From assembly GCF_000720485.1 (NCBI RefSeq), contig NZ_JOAX01000001.1:62001-126000 (forward strand): 64,000 bases of DNA, in the 5' to 3' direction. Origin of the DNA: Streptomyces ochraceiscleroticus (lineage in GTDB: Bacteria; Actinomycetota; Actinomycetes; Streptomycetales; Streptomycetaceae). The notes below the pieces were generated by a model, which did not search any database, was not told the DNA's origin, and worked only from the letters and a program-made list of their open reading frames with translations. Both the position numbers and the translations under genes were made by a program. Shown here piece by piece: positions 43,798 to 51,543 of this stretch. Numbering within the stretch: the first letter of the stretch is position 1; every line of letters starts with the position of its first letter.

Positions 43798-44505
43798 TCA
43801 GTACGCGAGCCGGCTGCCGCCGCCCGGGGCGCCCGCGCTCGCCTCCACCAGCGCGTCCACCACTGTGGCGACGTCCGGGAGCCAAGGTGCGCCGGAGCGC
43901 GCTGCCGAGGCGCGCGCGGCCGGCGGGCGCTCCCAGCGCACCTTGCCCGCGCCGGTCTGCGACGGCGGCAGGACGACGTAGCCGCCCTCTCCGTGGAAGC
44001 GCAGCGAGCTGGGCACCAGGTCCTGCGCGTACAGCAGTTCGCCCAGCTCCGGCAGGGAGTACGGCGCGACCAGCAGTGTCCAGCGGGTCGGGGTCGCCAC
44101 GACCGGGCCGACCGCCACGCCCGTACGGTCCAGCTCGGCGAGCGCCCGCGCGCCCGCCACGGCCGGCAGGCTCACGGCGCAGGGCGCCTTCCCGCCCGTG
44201 GCCAGGACGACCGGTGCGTCCGGGCGGTTCGTCCACCACCAGCGCACCATCCGTGCGTCGGTCGTGGCGGCCAGCAGGCCGGGGTCGAAGAGATGTGCTC
44301 CGGGCACCGCACAGTCCGGGTCGGGGCAGCCGCAGGGTCGCTGCTGCTGCGCACCACGGGCGGCCTTGCCGCCCGAACGCAGGCCGACGCCGGGGAGGAC
44401 GGGCCAGTGCCACTCGGTGGCGCACTGGAGCGCCGCGCCGAGCAGTGCCGATCGTCCGCCGCGCCGGAGCTGGAACTTGCGTCGCCTTCCGAGGATCTCG
44501 CGCAT
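43798..44505 (-). CDS. Bifunctional primase/polymerase (Prim-Pol) domain protein
   Basis: The protein has 235 residues from ATG at 44505; ATG at 44541 would add twelve. It matches the N-terminal Prim-Pol domain common in Streptomyces: ALQCATEWHWPVLPGVGLRS, then CGCPDPDCAVPGAHLFDPGL and VVLATGGKAPCAVSLPA. A zinc-type cluster CGCPDPDC is intact. The usual DxD pair of active primases is not obvious to me, so catalysis is uncertain. The C terminus includes GGYVVLPPSQTGAGKVRWERPP, the YVVxPPS motif of the family. It stands alone, facing away from the PP2C-like gene. Confidence 0.85.
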   Translation of the reverse strand: MREILGRRRKFQLRRGGRSALLGAALQCATEWHWPVLPGVGLRSGGKAARGAQQQRPCGCPDPDCAVPGAHLFDPGLLAATTDARMVRWWWTNRPDAPVVLATGGKAPCAVSLPAVAGARALAELDRTGVAVGPVVATPTRWTLLVAPYSLPELGELLYAQDLVPSSLRFHGEGGYVVLPPSQTGAGKVRWERPPAARASAARSGAPWLPDVATVVDALVEASAGAPGGGSRLAY

Positions 44506-45150
44506 GAGCGCTCGTTCCTTTCCGTAAACGCCGAGGGCCATGTCCATCGCACTACATGCCGGTTCATGCCGCTGTGCGGTGCGCCGCCGCGCCGGGCGCG
44601 GATCACACCACGTGTCACGTGGATCAGTCATCACTGCGCGTACAAGGCAGCGCATCACGCCGTACGCCGAGCGTGGAACATGGCGGAGGGTGGCGCGCGC
44701 ATGGCGCTTGCCTGTCCTGTGGTGCAATCCCGCCACGTGGGGGTGCGGCCCGGTCGTCACCGCGTAAGACGCCCGCGCCCTTCGGAGAGTTCCGGCACGG
44801 CCCCAACTGGCCCCGCACCTATCCGAGTACGTACCCCCATGGTGGAGATGACGCGCTGTTGATCGCCGTCAGTCGACCGCAAATTGACCTTCCAGGGGCT
44901 ATTTTTCGGCCAACCTGTTCGCCACACTGACACCATAATCCTCACCAGGGCAATGCTGGACACGCAACAACGGGGCGTGTACATGTGGATCCCATTGATA
45001 GCGGAGCAGCATGACATGGGGGTTTGCGATGCTATTGAGTGTGAACGACTGGCGGGCACATCGGACAAATGCCTGCACAAAACCGCCGCGAACCTCCCCG
45101 GACGACGCTTCCACCTCGGATGACGCCCGGGCCGACGTAAGCCGCCGGCC
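44506..45150. promoter_or_regulatory. 645-bp intergenic region, AT-richer in its right half
   Basis: No gene is supported. It separates the divergent primase-domain and PP2C-like genes. From ~44880 to 45060 the DNA is clearly less G/C-rich, with TTGACC at 44885 and CATAAT near 44934, so promoters for the plus-strand gene may lie here. A 79-codon open frame at 44884-45123 lacks codon bias. Confidence 0.4.
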
Positions 45151-46725
45151 ATGACGACCCCCCACGTCCCGAAAGTGGCCGGAATCGAACCCACTCTTCC
45201 GGCCCCGGCGCACACTGCGGCCCCTGCCGCCCCGGAAACCCGCCCGTTCGCTCAACTCGCGGCCGCCCATGAGCGGCTGGCCGCCCGCCTCTCCGACCTC
45301 ACCGCTCTCCACGACCTCACCGGCCGGCTGGCCCGTACGGACACCCTCGAGGCAGCGCTCCACGAACTGCTGCGGGCCGGCGCCGCGCTCGTCGGCGCCC
45401 GCCGCGGCCTGGTCACCCTCGAACCGCCCGACGGCCTCGGCCCCGAGACCACCGTCGGCCTCGGCCTCGGCCCCGCGGACATCGGCCACCTGGAGACGGT
45501 CCCGCGGCGCGCGATGCCGCTGGGGCGGCTCCTGGACGGGCTGGGGGCGGCGTCCGACGCGGACGTGGGGGCGGAAGCGGGAGCCGGCGCGGAGGGAAGT
45601 ACGGCCGTCACCCCGGACGCGGGCGTCGTGGAGCAACCGCTGCCCGGTGGGAGCACCCCACCGCTGCCCCGTCCGAGTACCGGTGTCCCCACCGAGCTCG
45701 CGCAGCCCGATCTCGCCGGCGACCCCGGGCTCGACCCCCGGTTGCGCGAGGTCGCCGCGCGTCTCGGGTACGCGGCGAGCTACGCGGTACCGCTGATCAC
45801 CGACCCGTCGGCCGACGGCCCCGAGGGGACCGAGCGAGCCGGCCGTCCCCTCGGGGCCGTGGTCTGGCTCTACGACGAGCCCGCCGAGCCCGGTGAACGC
45901 GGGCGCCGCCTCCTCGCCCTGTACCGCGCCTACGCCACCCGGCACGTCTCCCGCCTGATCGAACTGCACCGCAGACGCCACGCCGAGCAGACCCTGCGCA
46001 CCGAGATGCTGCCCGCCCGGCTGCCGCGGGCGCCCGGCGTCCGGCTCGCCGTACGGCACGCCGCCGGGCCGTACGGCGGCGGCGACTGGTACGACGCACT
46101 GCCGCTCCCGGACGGCGCGCTGAGCCTGTCCGTCGGCTCCGTCACCGGCTCCGGGCCGAGCGCGGTCGCCGCGATGGGGCGGCTGCGCGCCTCGCTCCGC
46201 GCATACGCGGTCATGGAGGGCGAGGACCCGGTCGCGGTCCTCTCCGACCTCGAACTGCTGCTGCGGCTGACCGAGCCGGCGCGCAGCGCGACCGCGCTGT
46301 TCGCGTTCGCCGAGCCGCCGGTGGCCGATCCGCTCGGCGGGCCGCCGGCCCACAAGATCGTGCTGGCCGGCGCGGGCCACTGCCCGCCGCTGATCATCGG
46401 CGAGCACCGCACGGAGTTCGTGGAGACCTCGCTGTCCGCGCCGCTGGGCATGCTCGCGTGCTGGGAGGCGCCGAGCGTGGAGCTCGAACCGCTCCCCGGA
46501 GAAACCCTTCTTCTGTACAGCGACGGGCTGCTGCACCGCACCGGGGAGCCGGTGGACCGCGCCTTCTCCCGGCTGCACGCCGCGGCGGCCGGTCTGCCGA
46601 AGTCCGTACGCCAGGACCCGGAGGCCCTCGTCGACCACGTCGTACGGGCGATGCTGCCGCAGGGACTCACCGACCCGGGCTCGCCCGAGGACGTGGTCCT
46701 GCTGGCGGTGCACTTCGAGGGGTGA
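45151..46725 (+). CDS. GAF-PP2C (SpoIIE/RsbU-like) protein with altered metal-binding motif
   Basis: The protein has 524 residues. A GAF-like domain (~35-265) is interrupted by a Pro/Gly-rich insert, followed by a PP2C SpoIIE domain (~285-520): LRTEMLPARLPRAPGVRLAV, GGDWYDALPL, ETLLLYSDGLLHRTGE and PEDVVLLAVHFEG. The segment that reads GDVxGHG in active phosphatases is GSVTGSGPSA here, so one metal-ligand Asp and the His are lost, while the first and last Asp positions remain. It may be a weak or inactive phosphatase in a partner-switching pathway with RsbW-like ATPases (such as those at 40806 and 53826). ATG at 45151 lacks a good ribosome-binding site. Confidence 0.88.
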   Translation: MTTPHVPKVAGIEPTLPAPAHTAAPAAPETRPFAQLAAAHERLAARLSDLTALHDLTGRLARTDTLEAALHELLRAGAALVGARRGLVTLEPPDGLGPETTVGLGLGPADIGHLETVPRRAMPLGRLLDGLGAASDADVGAEAGAGAEGSTAVTPDAGVVEQPLPGGSTPPLPRPSTGVPTELAQPDLAGDPGLDPRLREVAARLGYAASYAVPLITDPSADGPEGTERAGRPLGAVVWLYDEPAEPGERGRRLLALYRAYATRHVSRLIELHRRRHAEQTLRTEMLPARLPRAPGVRLAVRHAAGPYGGGDWYDALPLPDGALSLSVGSVTGSGPSAVAAMGRLRASLRAYAVMEGEDPVAVLSDLELLLRLTEPARSATALFAFAEPPVADPLGGPPAHKIVLAGAGHCPPLIIGEHRTEFVETSLSAPLGMLACWEAPSVELEPLPGETLLLYSDGLLHRTGEPVDRAFSRLHAAAAGLPKSVRQDPEALVDHVVRAMLPQGLTDPGSPEDVVLLAVHFEG

Positions 46726-46911
46726 GGGCGCCCGTACGGCGTACGAGGGCCCTGCGGCCGGGCCCCATGGCTCGCCGTAGGACCCTGCGGCAGCGCCCTA
46801 CGGCTCACCTTTCAAGGCCGTAAGACCTGAGAAGTCACAGCTTCCCGCCTCTGGCCCGCTTTCCGTCCGCACATACGATGGAGAACGGTTCAGTCTTAAC
46901 GAGGAGGCATA

Positions 46912-48387
46912 GTGACCGACGAGCTCAGCCCGCAGCCCCCGGAGACCCCGGAGGGCGACGAGCAGCCGATCAAGCAGCGCAAGAACGGCCTTTACCCGGG
47001 CGTTTCCGATGAGCTCGCCGACAACATGAAGTCCGGCTGGGCCGACACGGAGCTGCGCGACCTGCAGCCCATCGAGCAGGCCGCGAACGCCGCCGAGCGG
47101 CGCGCCGCGCTCTCCCGCCGGTTCCCCGGCGAGCGCCTGGTGATCCCCGCGGGCAACCTCAAGACGCGCTCGAACGACACCGAGTACGACTTCCGCGCCG
47201 CGACCGAGTACGTCTACCTCACCGGTGACCAGACGGACGACAGCGTCCTCGTCCTGGAGCCGCGCGCGGACGGGGCGGACGGGCACGACGCGACGCTGTA
47301 CCGCCTCCCCCGCTCCAACCGCGAGAACGGCGAGTTCTGGCTGAACGGCATGGGCGAGCTGTGGGTCGGCCGCCGCCACAGCCTCACCGAGGCCGAACTG
47401 CTGTACGGCATGCCCTGCAAGGACGTGCGCGAGCTCGCCGATGCCCTGAAGGAGGCGACCGGCCCGGTCCGCGTCGTACGCGGCCACGACGCCGGCATCG
47501 AGGCGGCGCTGACCGACAAGGTCACCGCCGAGCGCGACGAAGAGCTGCGCGTGTACCTCTCCGAGGCGCGCGTGATCAAGGACGACTTCGAGATCGGTGA
47601 GCTGCAGAAGGCCGTCGACTCGACCGTCCGCGGCTTCGAGGACGTCGTGAAGGTCCTGGACAAGGCCGAGGCGACCAGCGAGCGCTACATCGAGGGAACG
47701 TTCTTCCTCCGTGCCCGCGTCGAGGGCAACGACGTCGGCTACGGCTCGATCTGCGCCGCGGGGCCGCACGCCTGCACCCTGCACTGGGTCCGCAACAACG
47801 GCGAGGTCCGCTCCGGCGACCTGCTGCTCCTGGACGCCGGCGTGGAGACGAACAGCCTCTACACGGCCGACGTCACCCGCACGCTGCCGATCAACGGCCG
47901 CTACTCCGACCTCCAGCGCAAGATCTACGACGCGGTGTACGCGGCGCAGGAGGCCGGCATCGCGGCCGTGAAGCCGGGTGCGGGCTTCCGTGACTTCCAC
48001 GACGCCGCGCAGCGGGTGCTCACCGAGCACCTGGTGGAGTGGGGCCTGGTCGAGGGCCCGGTCGAGCGCGTACTGGAGCTGGGCCTGCAGCGCCGCTGGA
48101 CCCTGCACGGCACGGGTCACATGCTCGGCCTGGACGTCCACGACTGCGCCGCCGCCCGCACCGAGTCGTACGTCAACGGCATCCTCGAGCCCGGCATGGT
48201 CCTGACCGTCGAGCCCGGGCTGTACTTCCAGGCCGACGACCTGACCGTGCCGGAGGAGTACCGCGGCATCGGCGTCCGTATCGAGGACGACATCCTCGTG
48301 ACCGAGGACGGCAACCGAAACCTTTCGGCGGCGCTTCCGCGCCGGTCGGACGAGGTCGAGGCGTGGATGGCGCGCGTTAAGGGCTGA
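46912..48387 (+). CDS. pepP: Xaa-Pro aminopeptidase (aminopeptidase P)
   Basis: The protein has 491 residues. An N-terminal AMP_N domain (FPGERLVIPAGNLKTRSNDT, then FWLNGMGELWVGRRHS) is followed by a pita-bread M24 domain. Metal ligands are visible in order: LLLLDAGVE, TADVTRTLP, LHGTGHMLGLDVHD, LTVEPGLYF and GVRIEDDILV. It removes N-terminal residues preceding proline, with two Mn ions, in the cytoplasm. GTG at 46912 has AGGAGG 6 nt upstream, a strong start. Two hairpins follow its stop. Confidence 0.96.
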   Translation: MTDELSPQPPETPEGDEQPIKQRKNGLYPGVSDELADNMKSGWADTELRDLQPIEQAANAAERRAALSRRFPGERLVIPAGNLKTRSNDTEYDFRAATEYVYLTGDQTDDSVLVLEPRADGADGHDATLYRLPRSNRENGEFWLNGMGELWVGRRHSLTEAELLYGMPCKDVRELADALKEATGPVRVVRGHDAGIEAALTDKVTAERDEELRVYLSEARVIKDDFEIGELQKAVDSTVRGFEDVVKVLDKAEATSERYIEGTFFLRARVEGNDVGYGSICAAGPHACTLHWVRNNGEVRSGDLLLLDAGVETNSLYTADVTRTLPINGRYSDLQRKIYDAVYAAQEAGIAAVKPGAGFRDFHDAAQRVLTEHLVEWGLVEGPVERVLELGLQRRWTLHGTGHMLGLDVHDCAAARTESYVNGILEPGMVLTVEPGLYFQADDLTVPEEYRGIGVRIEDDILVTEDGNRNLSAALPRRSDEVEAWMARVKG

Positions 48388-48424
48388 CCTGCGCCGGTGG
48401 CCGGCGGTCTGCCGGCCGGCGCAC

Positions 48425-49159
48425 TCACGGGTGGGCGTTCTCCTGAACGCCCACCCGTTGCGCTTTCCCGGGTTGGGCTTCGCCGGTGTGGGCTTCCCCG
48501 GTTTGCGCTTCGGCGGGTTGGGGTAAGGCTTCGCTCGTTTGGGCATCGGCGGTACGGACGTACGCGCCCGCCTTGGCCGCCGCGTACGTCGCGAAGGTGG
48601 CCTGCTCCACGAGTTCCAGGTCCACCGGCCGGCGCACGATCAGCATCCGGTAGTAGAAGGGCGCGCCGAGGGCGCCGACGACCGCCTCCGCGTCCGTACC
48701 GGGCGGCAGCTCGCCGCGGTCCACCGCGCGCCGCACCATGACGCCCGCCACGCCCAGGCGGTCGTCGAAGAACTCCCGCAGCACTTCCTCGGCGCACGGG
48801 TCGCGGGCCGCGGCGGAGACCACCGCTTCGATCATGGCCCGGTTGCGCGCGTCCTCGTAGAACGCGCCGATACCGCGGGCCAGCGTGCGCAGGTCGCCGC
48901 AGAGGGTGCCGGTGTCGGGCACCGGGATGCTGCCGGAGCGCTCGGTCAGCAGCGCGCAGACCAGGCCCTCCACGGTGCGCCAGCGGCGGTAGATCGTCGC
49001 CTGGTGCACGCCCGACCGCTGTGCGACGCCCTCCATCGACAGCGCGGCGAACCCCTTGTCCCCCAGCTCGTCGAAGACGGCGGCGAGCACGGCGGCACGG
49101 GTACGTGCGGTACGGCCCCCGGGGCGGGCCTGGCCCGGGGGGTGCTGCGCTGTGCTCAT
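48425..49159 (-). CDS. TetR-family regulator, probably autoregulated
   Basis: The protein has 244 residues. The helix-turn-helix is RTRAAVLAAVFDELGDKGFAALSMEGVAQRSGVHQATIYRRW. The C-terminal domain has ALGAPFYYRMLIVRRPVD, a TetR_C pattern. The last ~35 residues are a repetitive AQTGEAHTGEAQPGKAQ tail. ATG at 49159 has GGAGTG 6 nt upstream. A perfect 10-bp inverted repeat lies 52 bp upstream (49211-49236), suggesting autoregulation. It is convergent with pepP and has no obvious efflux partner adjacent. Confidence 0.93.
   Translation of the reverse strand: MSTAQHPPGQARPGGRTARTRAAVLAAVFDELGDKGFAALSMEGVAQRSGVHQATIYRRWRTVEGLVCALLTERSGSIPVPDTGTLCGDLRTLARGIGAFYEDARNRAMIEAVVSAAARDPCAEEVLREFFDDRLGVAGVMVRRAVDRGELPPGTDAEAVVGALGAPFYYRMLIVRRPVDLELVEQATFATYAAAKAGAYVRTADAQTSEALPQPAEAQTGEAHTGEAQPGKAQRVGVQENAHP
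48427..48458. terminator. 14-bp bidirectional terminator overlapping the TetR 3' end
   Basis: ACGGGTGGGCGTTC (48427-48440) pairs exactly with GAACGCCCACCCGT (48445-48458) around TCCT. It encodes the last codons of the TetR gene and ends the pepP transcript. Confidence 0.8.
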
Positions 49160-49210
49160 GAAGGCACTCCGGATTGCCAGCGATCGATCACAACAAGTAT
49201 TGTCCAGACC

Positions 49211-49236
49211 GCTAACGCGAGTCACTTCGCGTTAGC
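49211..49236. promoter_or_regulatory. TetR operator
   Basis: GCTAACGCGA (49211-49220) and TCGCGTTAGC (49227-49236) are exact inverted repeats with a 6-bp centre, the usual size of a TetR site, just upstream of the TetR gene start at 49159. Confidence 0.7.
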
Positions 49237-49314
49237 AGCGTGCGCCCTGAGGCGCGCCCACCGGGGGACGCCGAGCACGGGGGACTCGGCATGGGGGCGC
49301 GCCTGGGGCGCGGT

Positions 49315-51462
49315 TTACGCGCCGCGAAAGCGGGCGAGTCGTTCCTGCGCCGTCACCGTCCACGGGTGCTCCGGACCAAGTACGCGCATCCGCCCTTCGA
49401 CGACGGCTTCCGCCTGTCCCAGCGCCTCAGCGTGCTTGCCCAGCGCTTCCAGCACCTGGCTCAGCAAGGCACCGGCGTTCAGGGTGATCGGGTAGTCGAC
49501 CCCGAATTTCGTTTCGAACAATCGCAACGCCTCCCGAGCAGCGGGGAGCGCCTCACTCGTCCGCTGGAGGGAAAACAGCGCGAAGGCATGATCGAGGGCG
49601 CCCCCCACACTGATCGGATGCTCCGGTCCCAGCTCCCGTTGGCAGTCCGCCATGAACTCCGCCCCAGCCTCCGGCTCGGGGTGCACGGACAAGAGATGCG
49701 AGCGCGCTATCAGCGTCAGTGGGTGAACGGGTCCCAGCGTGGTGGTCCGGCCTGCGACAGCTCGCCGTGCAAGTGCCACGGCTTCCTCTCTCCGGCCGAG
49801 TACGTTCACGGGGCGAGCCAGACCGAGGCTGCACGTCAGCGTGTCCGGCGCGGCGGGTCCCTGGACCCGCTCACAGTCCGCCAGCACCTGGCGATGAACG
49901 GCTTCTGACTCCTCGAACCTGCCGAGCCTGCAGAGGGACCGCCCCACCCGCTCGCGGAGCCGCAGAATCGACGGATGGTCCGCGCCCAATTGCTGCGTAC
50001 CCAGTTCCACAGCTTTCTCCGCCACGGTCAGCGCCGGGGCATAGTCACCGGCCCGGTGCAGGGCCACGACCAGTCGCAGCAACGATTCCGCAATGGAGTC
50101 CACCGTCGGCCGGCCAACGTCCGGCCCCTCCACCACCCGTCGCAGCAGCGCCACCGCGTGCGGTGCCAGCAGACTGGTCCGGGGGTCCGGCCTTCCCCGC
50201 TCCGGGACCTCCGGGAGTACCGACAGCAGCTGCCCGGCCGCCGTCGCCGCCAGCGAATCGCGCTGGTCGGCCGACGTCCCGCGCCACACGCTGTCCAGCA
50301 GCACCCCGTGCGTCCGCAGGCACCGGACGGTGCCGGGGACGACCTCCGTCAGGGACTGGTCGAGGAGGCCGCGCAGGGCCACCTCCACTCGCCGCCTCGG
50401 GAGTGCGTCGCCCATCTCGACGCCCGAGAGGAGCGAGAGGGGGAGCGGGTCGCCCGCCCAGCAGGCGAGGAGGCGGAGGAGGGTGACGGACTCGGGGAGG
50501 CCCTGGGCGACCAGCGCGTTCAGGGAGAACTGCCACGTGCTGCTCACCAGGTGGCGGGAGTCCGCGCCCGCGGAGACCGCACCCTGGTCGAGGAGGTCGA
50601 TCGGGTCGGCGCCGTGGCCGCCGTCCAGGTTGCGGCCGTACTCGGCCATCGTCCAGGGGTCGATGACCTGGTGGGCGAGGAAGCCGCCGGCGAGGGTGAG
50701 GGCCAGTGGGAGGCGGCCCAGGCGTTCCGCCACCGCCTCGGCCTCCTCGACCGTGCCGGCCGCCGGGGCGAGATCGCAGAGCACGCGCGCCGCGTCCGCC
50801 TTCGGGAGCACGCCCACCTGGAGCAGTTCCGCGCCCGGCCACCAGTGGCGGGCGGCCTGGCGGGTGGTGACCAGGACCGTCCCCCTCGGGCTCGTCCGTA
50901 GCCAGCCGCCGTCCCTCAACACCGCGGGGTCGTCCGCGTTGTCCAGGACGAGGAGCCAGGGGCGGTCGGAGCGGTCCAGGTGGTCCCAGACCAGGTCGGC
51001 GGCGGCGCGCAGGCCGCTGCGGGCGGCGGTCAGTTCGCCGTCGCCCGCGCCTCGGTCGGCGGCGACCGCGAGCATGCCCGTACGGAGGGACGCCGTGTCC
51101 GAGGCGTTGACCCACAGGCCGATGCGGCCCGCCTCGGAGGTGGCGTACTGGAAGAGGGCGTAGGCGACCGCCGTTTTGCCGCAGCCGCCGAGGCCGTGGA
51201 GTACGTACACCTGGCCGCCGGCATCGGGGGCGACGGATGCCCGGAGGCGGGCCATCAGGGTCGTGCGGTCGCGCAGCACCGCCGGGGCTCGGCCCACCGA
51301 AGGCCAGCGGACGGAGTCCAGGCCGGACCACACACCGCCACCGCCCGGGCCGCCGGCACCGCCCTCGGAGCCATGGTGATGGTGTTCGATGATGTGCTGG
51401 TCACCGGACGCCTGATAGACCCGGCCGCGGCCGTCGGCCCGTGCGTCGTTGCCGCCGTTCAC
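49315..51462 (-). CDS. STAND protein: NB-ARC ATPase with C-terminal TPR repeats (paralogue 1)
   Basis: The protein has 715 residues. The N terminus has a motif RVYQASGDQHIIEHHHHG (~14-31) before a Gly-rich linker. The NTPase has the Walker A GLGGCGKT (90-97), Walker B WLLVLDNAD (169-177), sensor VLVTTR and GRLPLAL (~249-255), then a winged-helix with LRTHGVLLDSV. From ~470 on there are TPR-like repeats (TLGPVHPLTLIARSHLL, GPEHPWTVTAQERL). GTG at 51462 has GGAGG and matches the start of paralogue 2; the frame extends to a GTG at 51498. STAND proteins oligomerise after a sensor binds a trigger. No effector domain is recognisable unless the N-terminal motif recruits one. Confidence 0.88.
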   Translation of the reverse strand: MNGGNDARADGRGRVYQASGDQHIIEHHHHGSEGGAGGPGGGGVWSGLDSVRWPSVGRAPAVLRDRTTLMARLRASVAPDAGGQVYVLHGLGGCGKTAVAYALFQYATSEAGRIGLWVNASDTASLRTGMLAVAADRGAGDGELTAARSGLRAAADLVWDHLDRSDRPWLLVLDNADDPAVLRDGGWLRTSPRGTVLVTTRQAARHWWPGAELLQVGVLPKADAARVLCDLAPAAGTVEEAEAVAERLGRLPLALTLAGGFLAHQVIDPWTMAEYGRNLDGGHGADPIDLLDQGAVSAGADSRHLVSSTWQFSLNALVAQGLPESVTLLRLLACWAGDPLPLSLLSGVEMGDALPRRRVEVALRGLLDQSLTEVVPGTVRCLRTHGVLLDSVWRGTSADQRDSLAATAAGQLLSVLPEVPERGRPDPRTSLLAPHAVALLRRVVEGPDVGRPTVDSIAESLLRLVVALHRAGDYAPALTVAEKAVELGTQQLGADHPSILRLRERVGRSLCRLGRFEESEAVHRQVLADCERVQGPAAPDTLTCSLGLARPVNVLGRREEAVALARRAVAGRTTTLGPVHPLTLIARSHLLSVHPEPEAGAEFMADCQRELGPEHPISVGGALDHAFALFSLQRTSEALPAAREALRLFETKFGVDYPITLNAGALLSQVLEALGKHAEALGQAEAVVEGRMRVLGPEHPWTVTAQERLARFRGA

Positions 51463-51543
51463 CGTTCCCCCTCCGGCCCCAATGCCCCCGTACGACACGG
51501 GGGTTCAGCCTAAGTCGGTGAACCCGCCACGTACAGCGGGGAT

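Noticed and set aside
44884..45123. 79-codon plus-strand open frame in the gap before the PP2C-like gene
   Set aside because: Lacks G/C third-position bias, has no ribosome-binding site and no recognisable features; region better read as promoter DNA.
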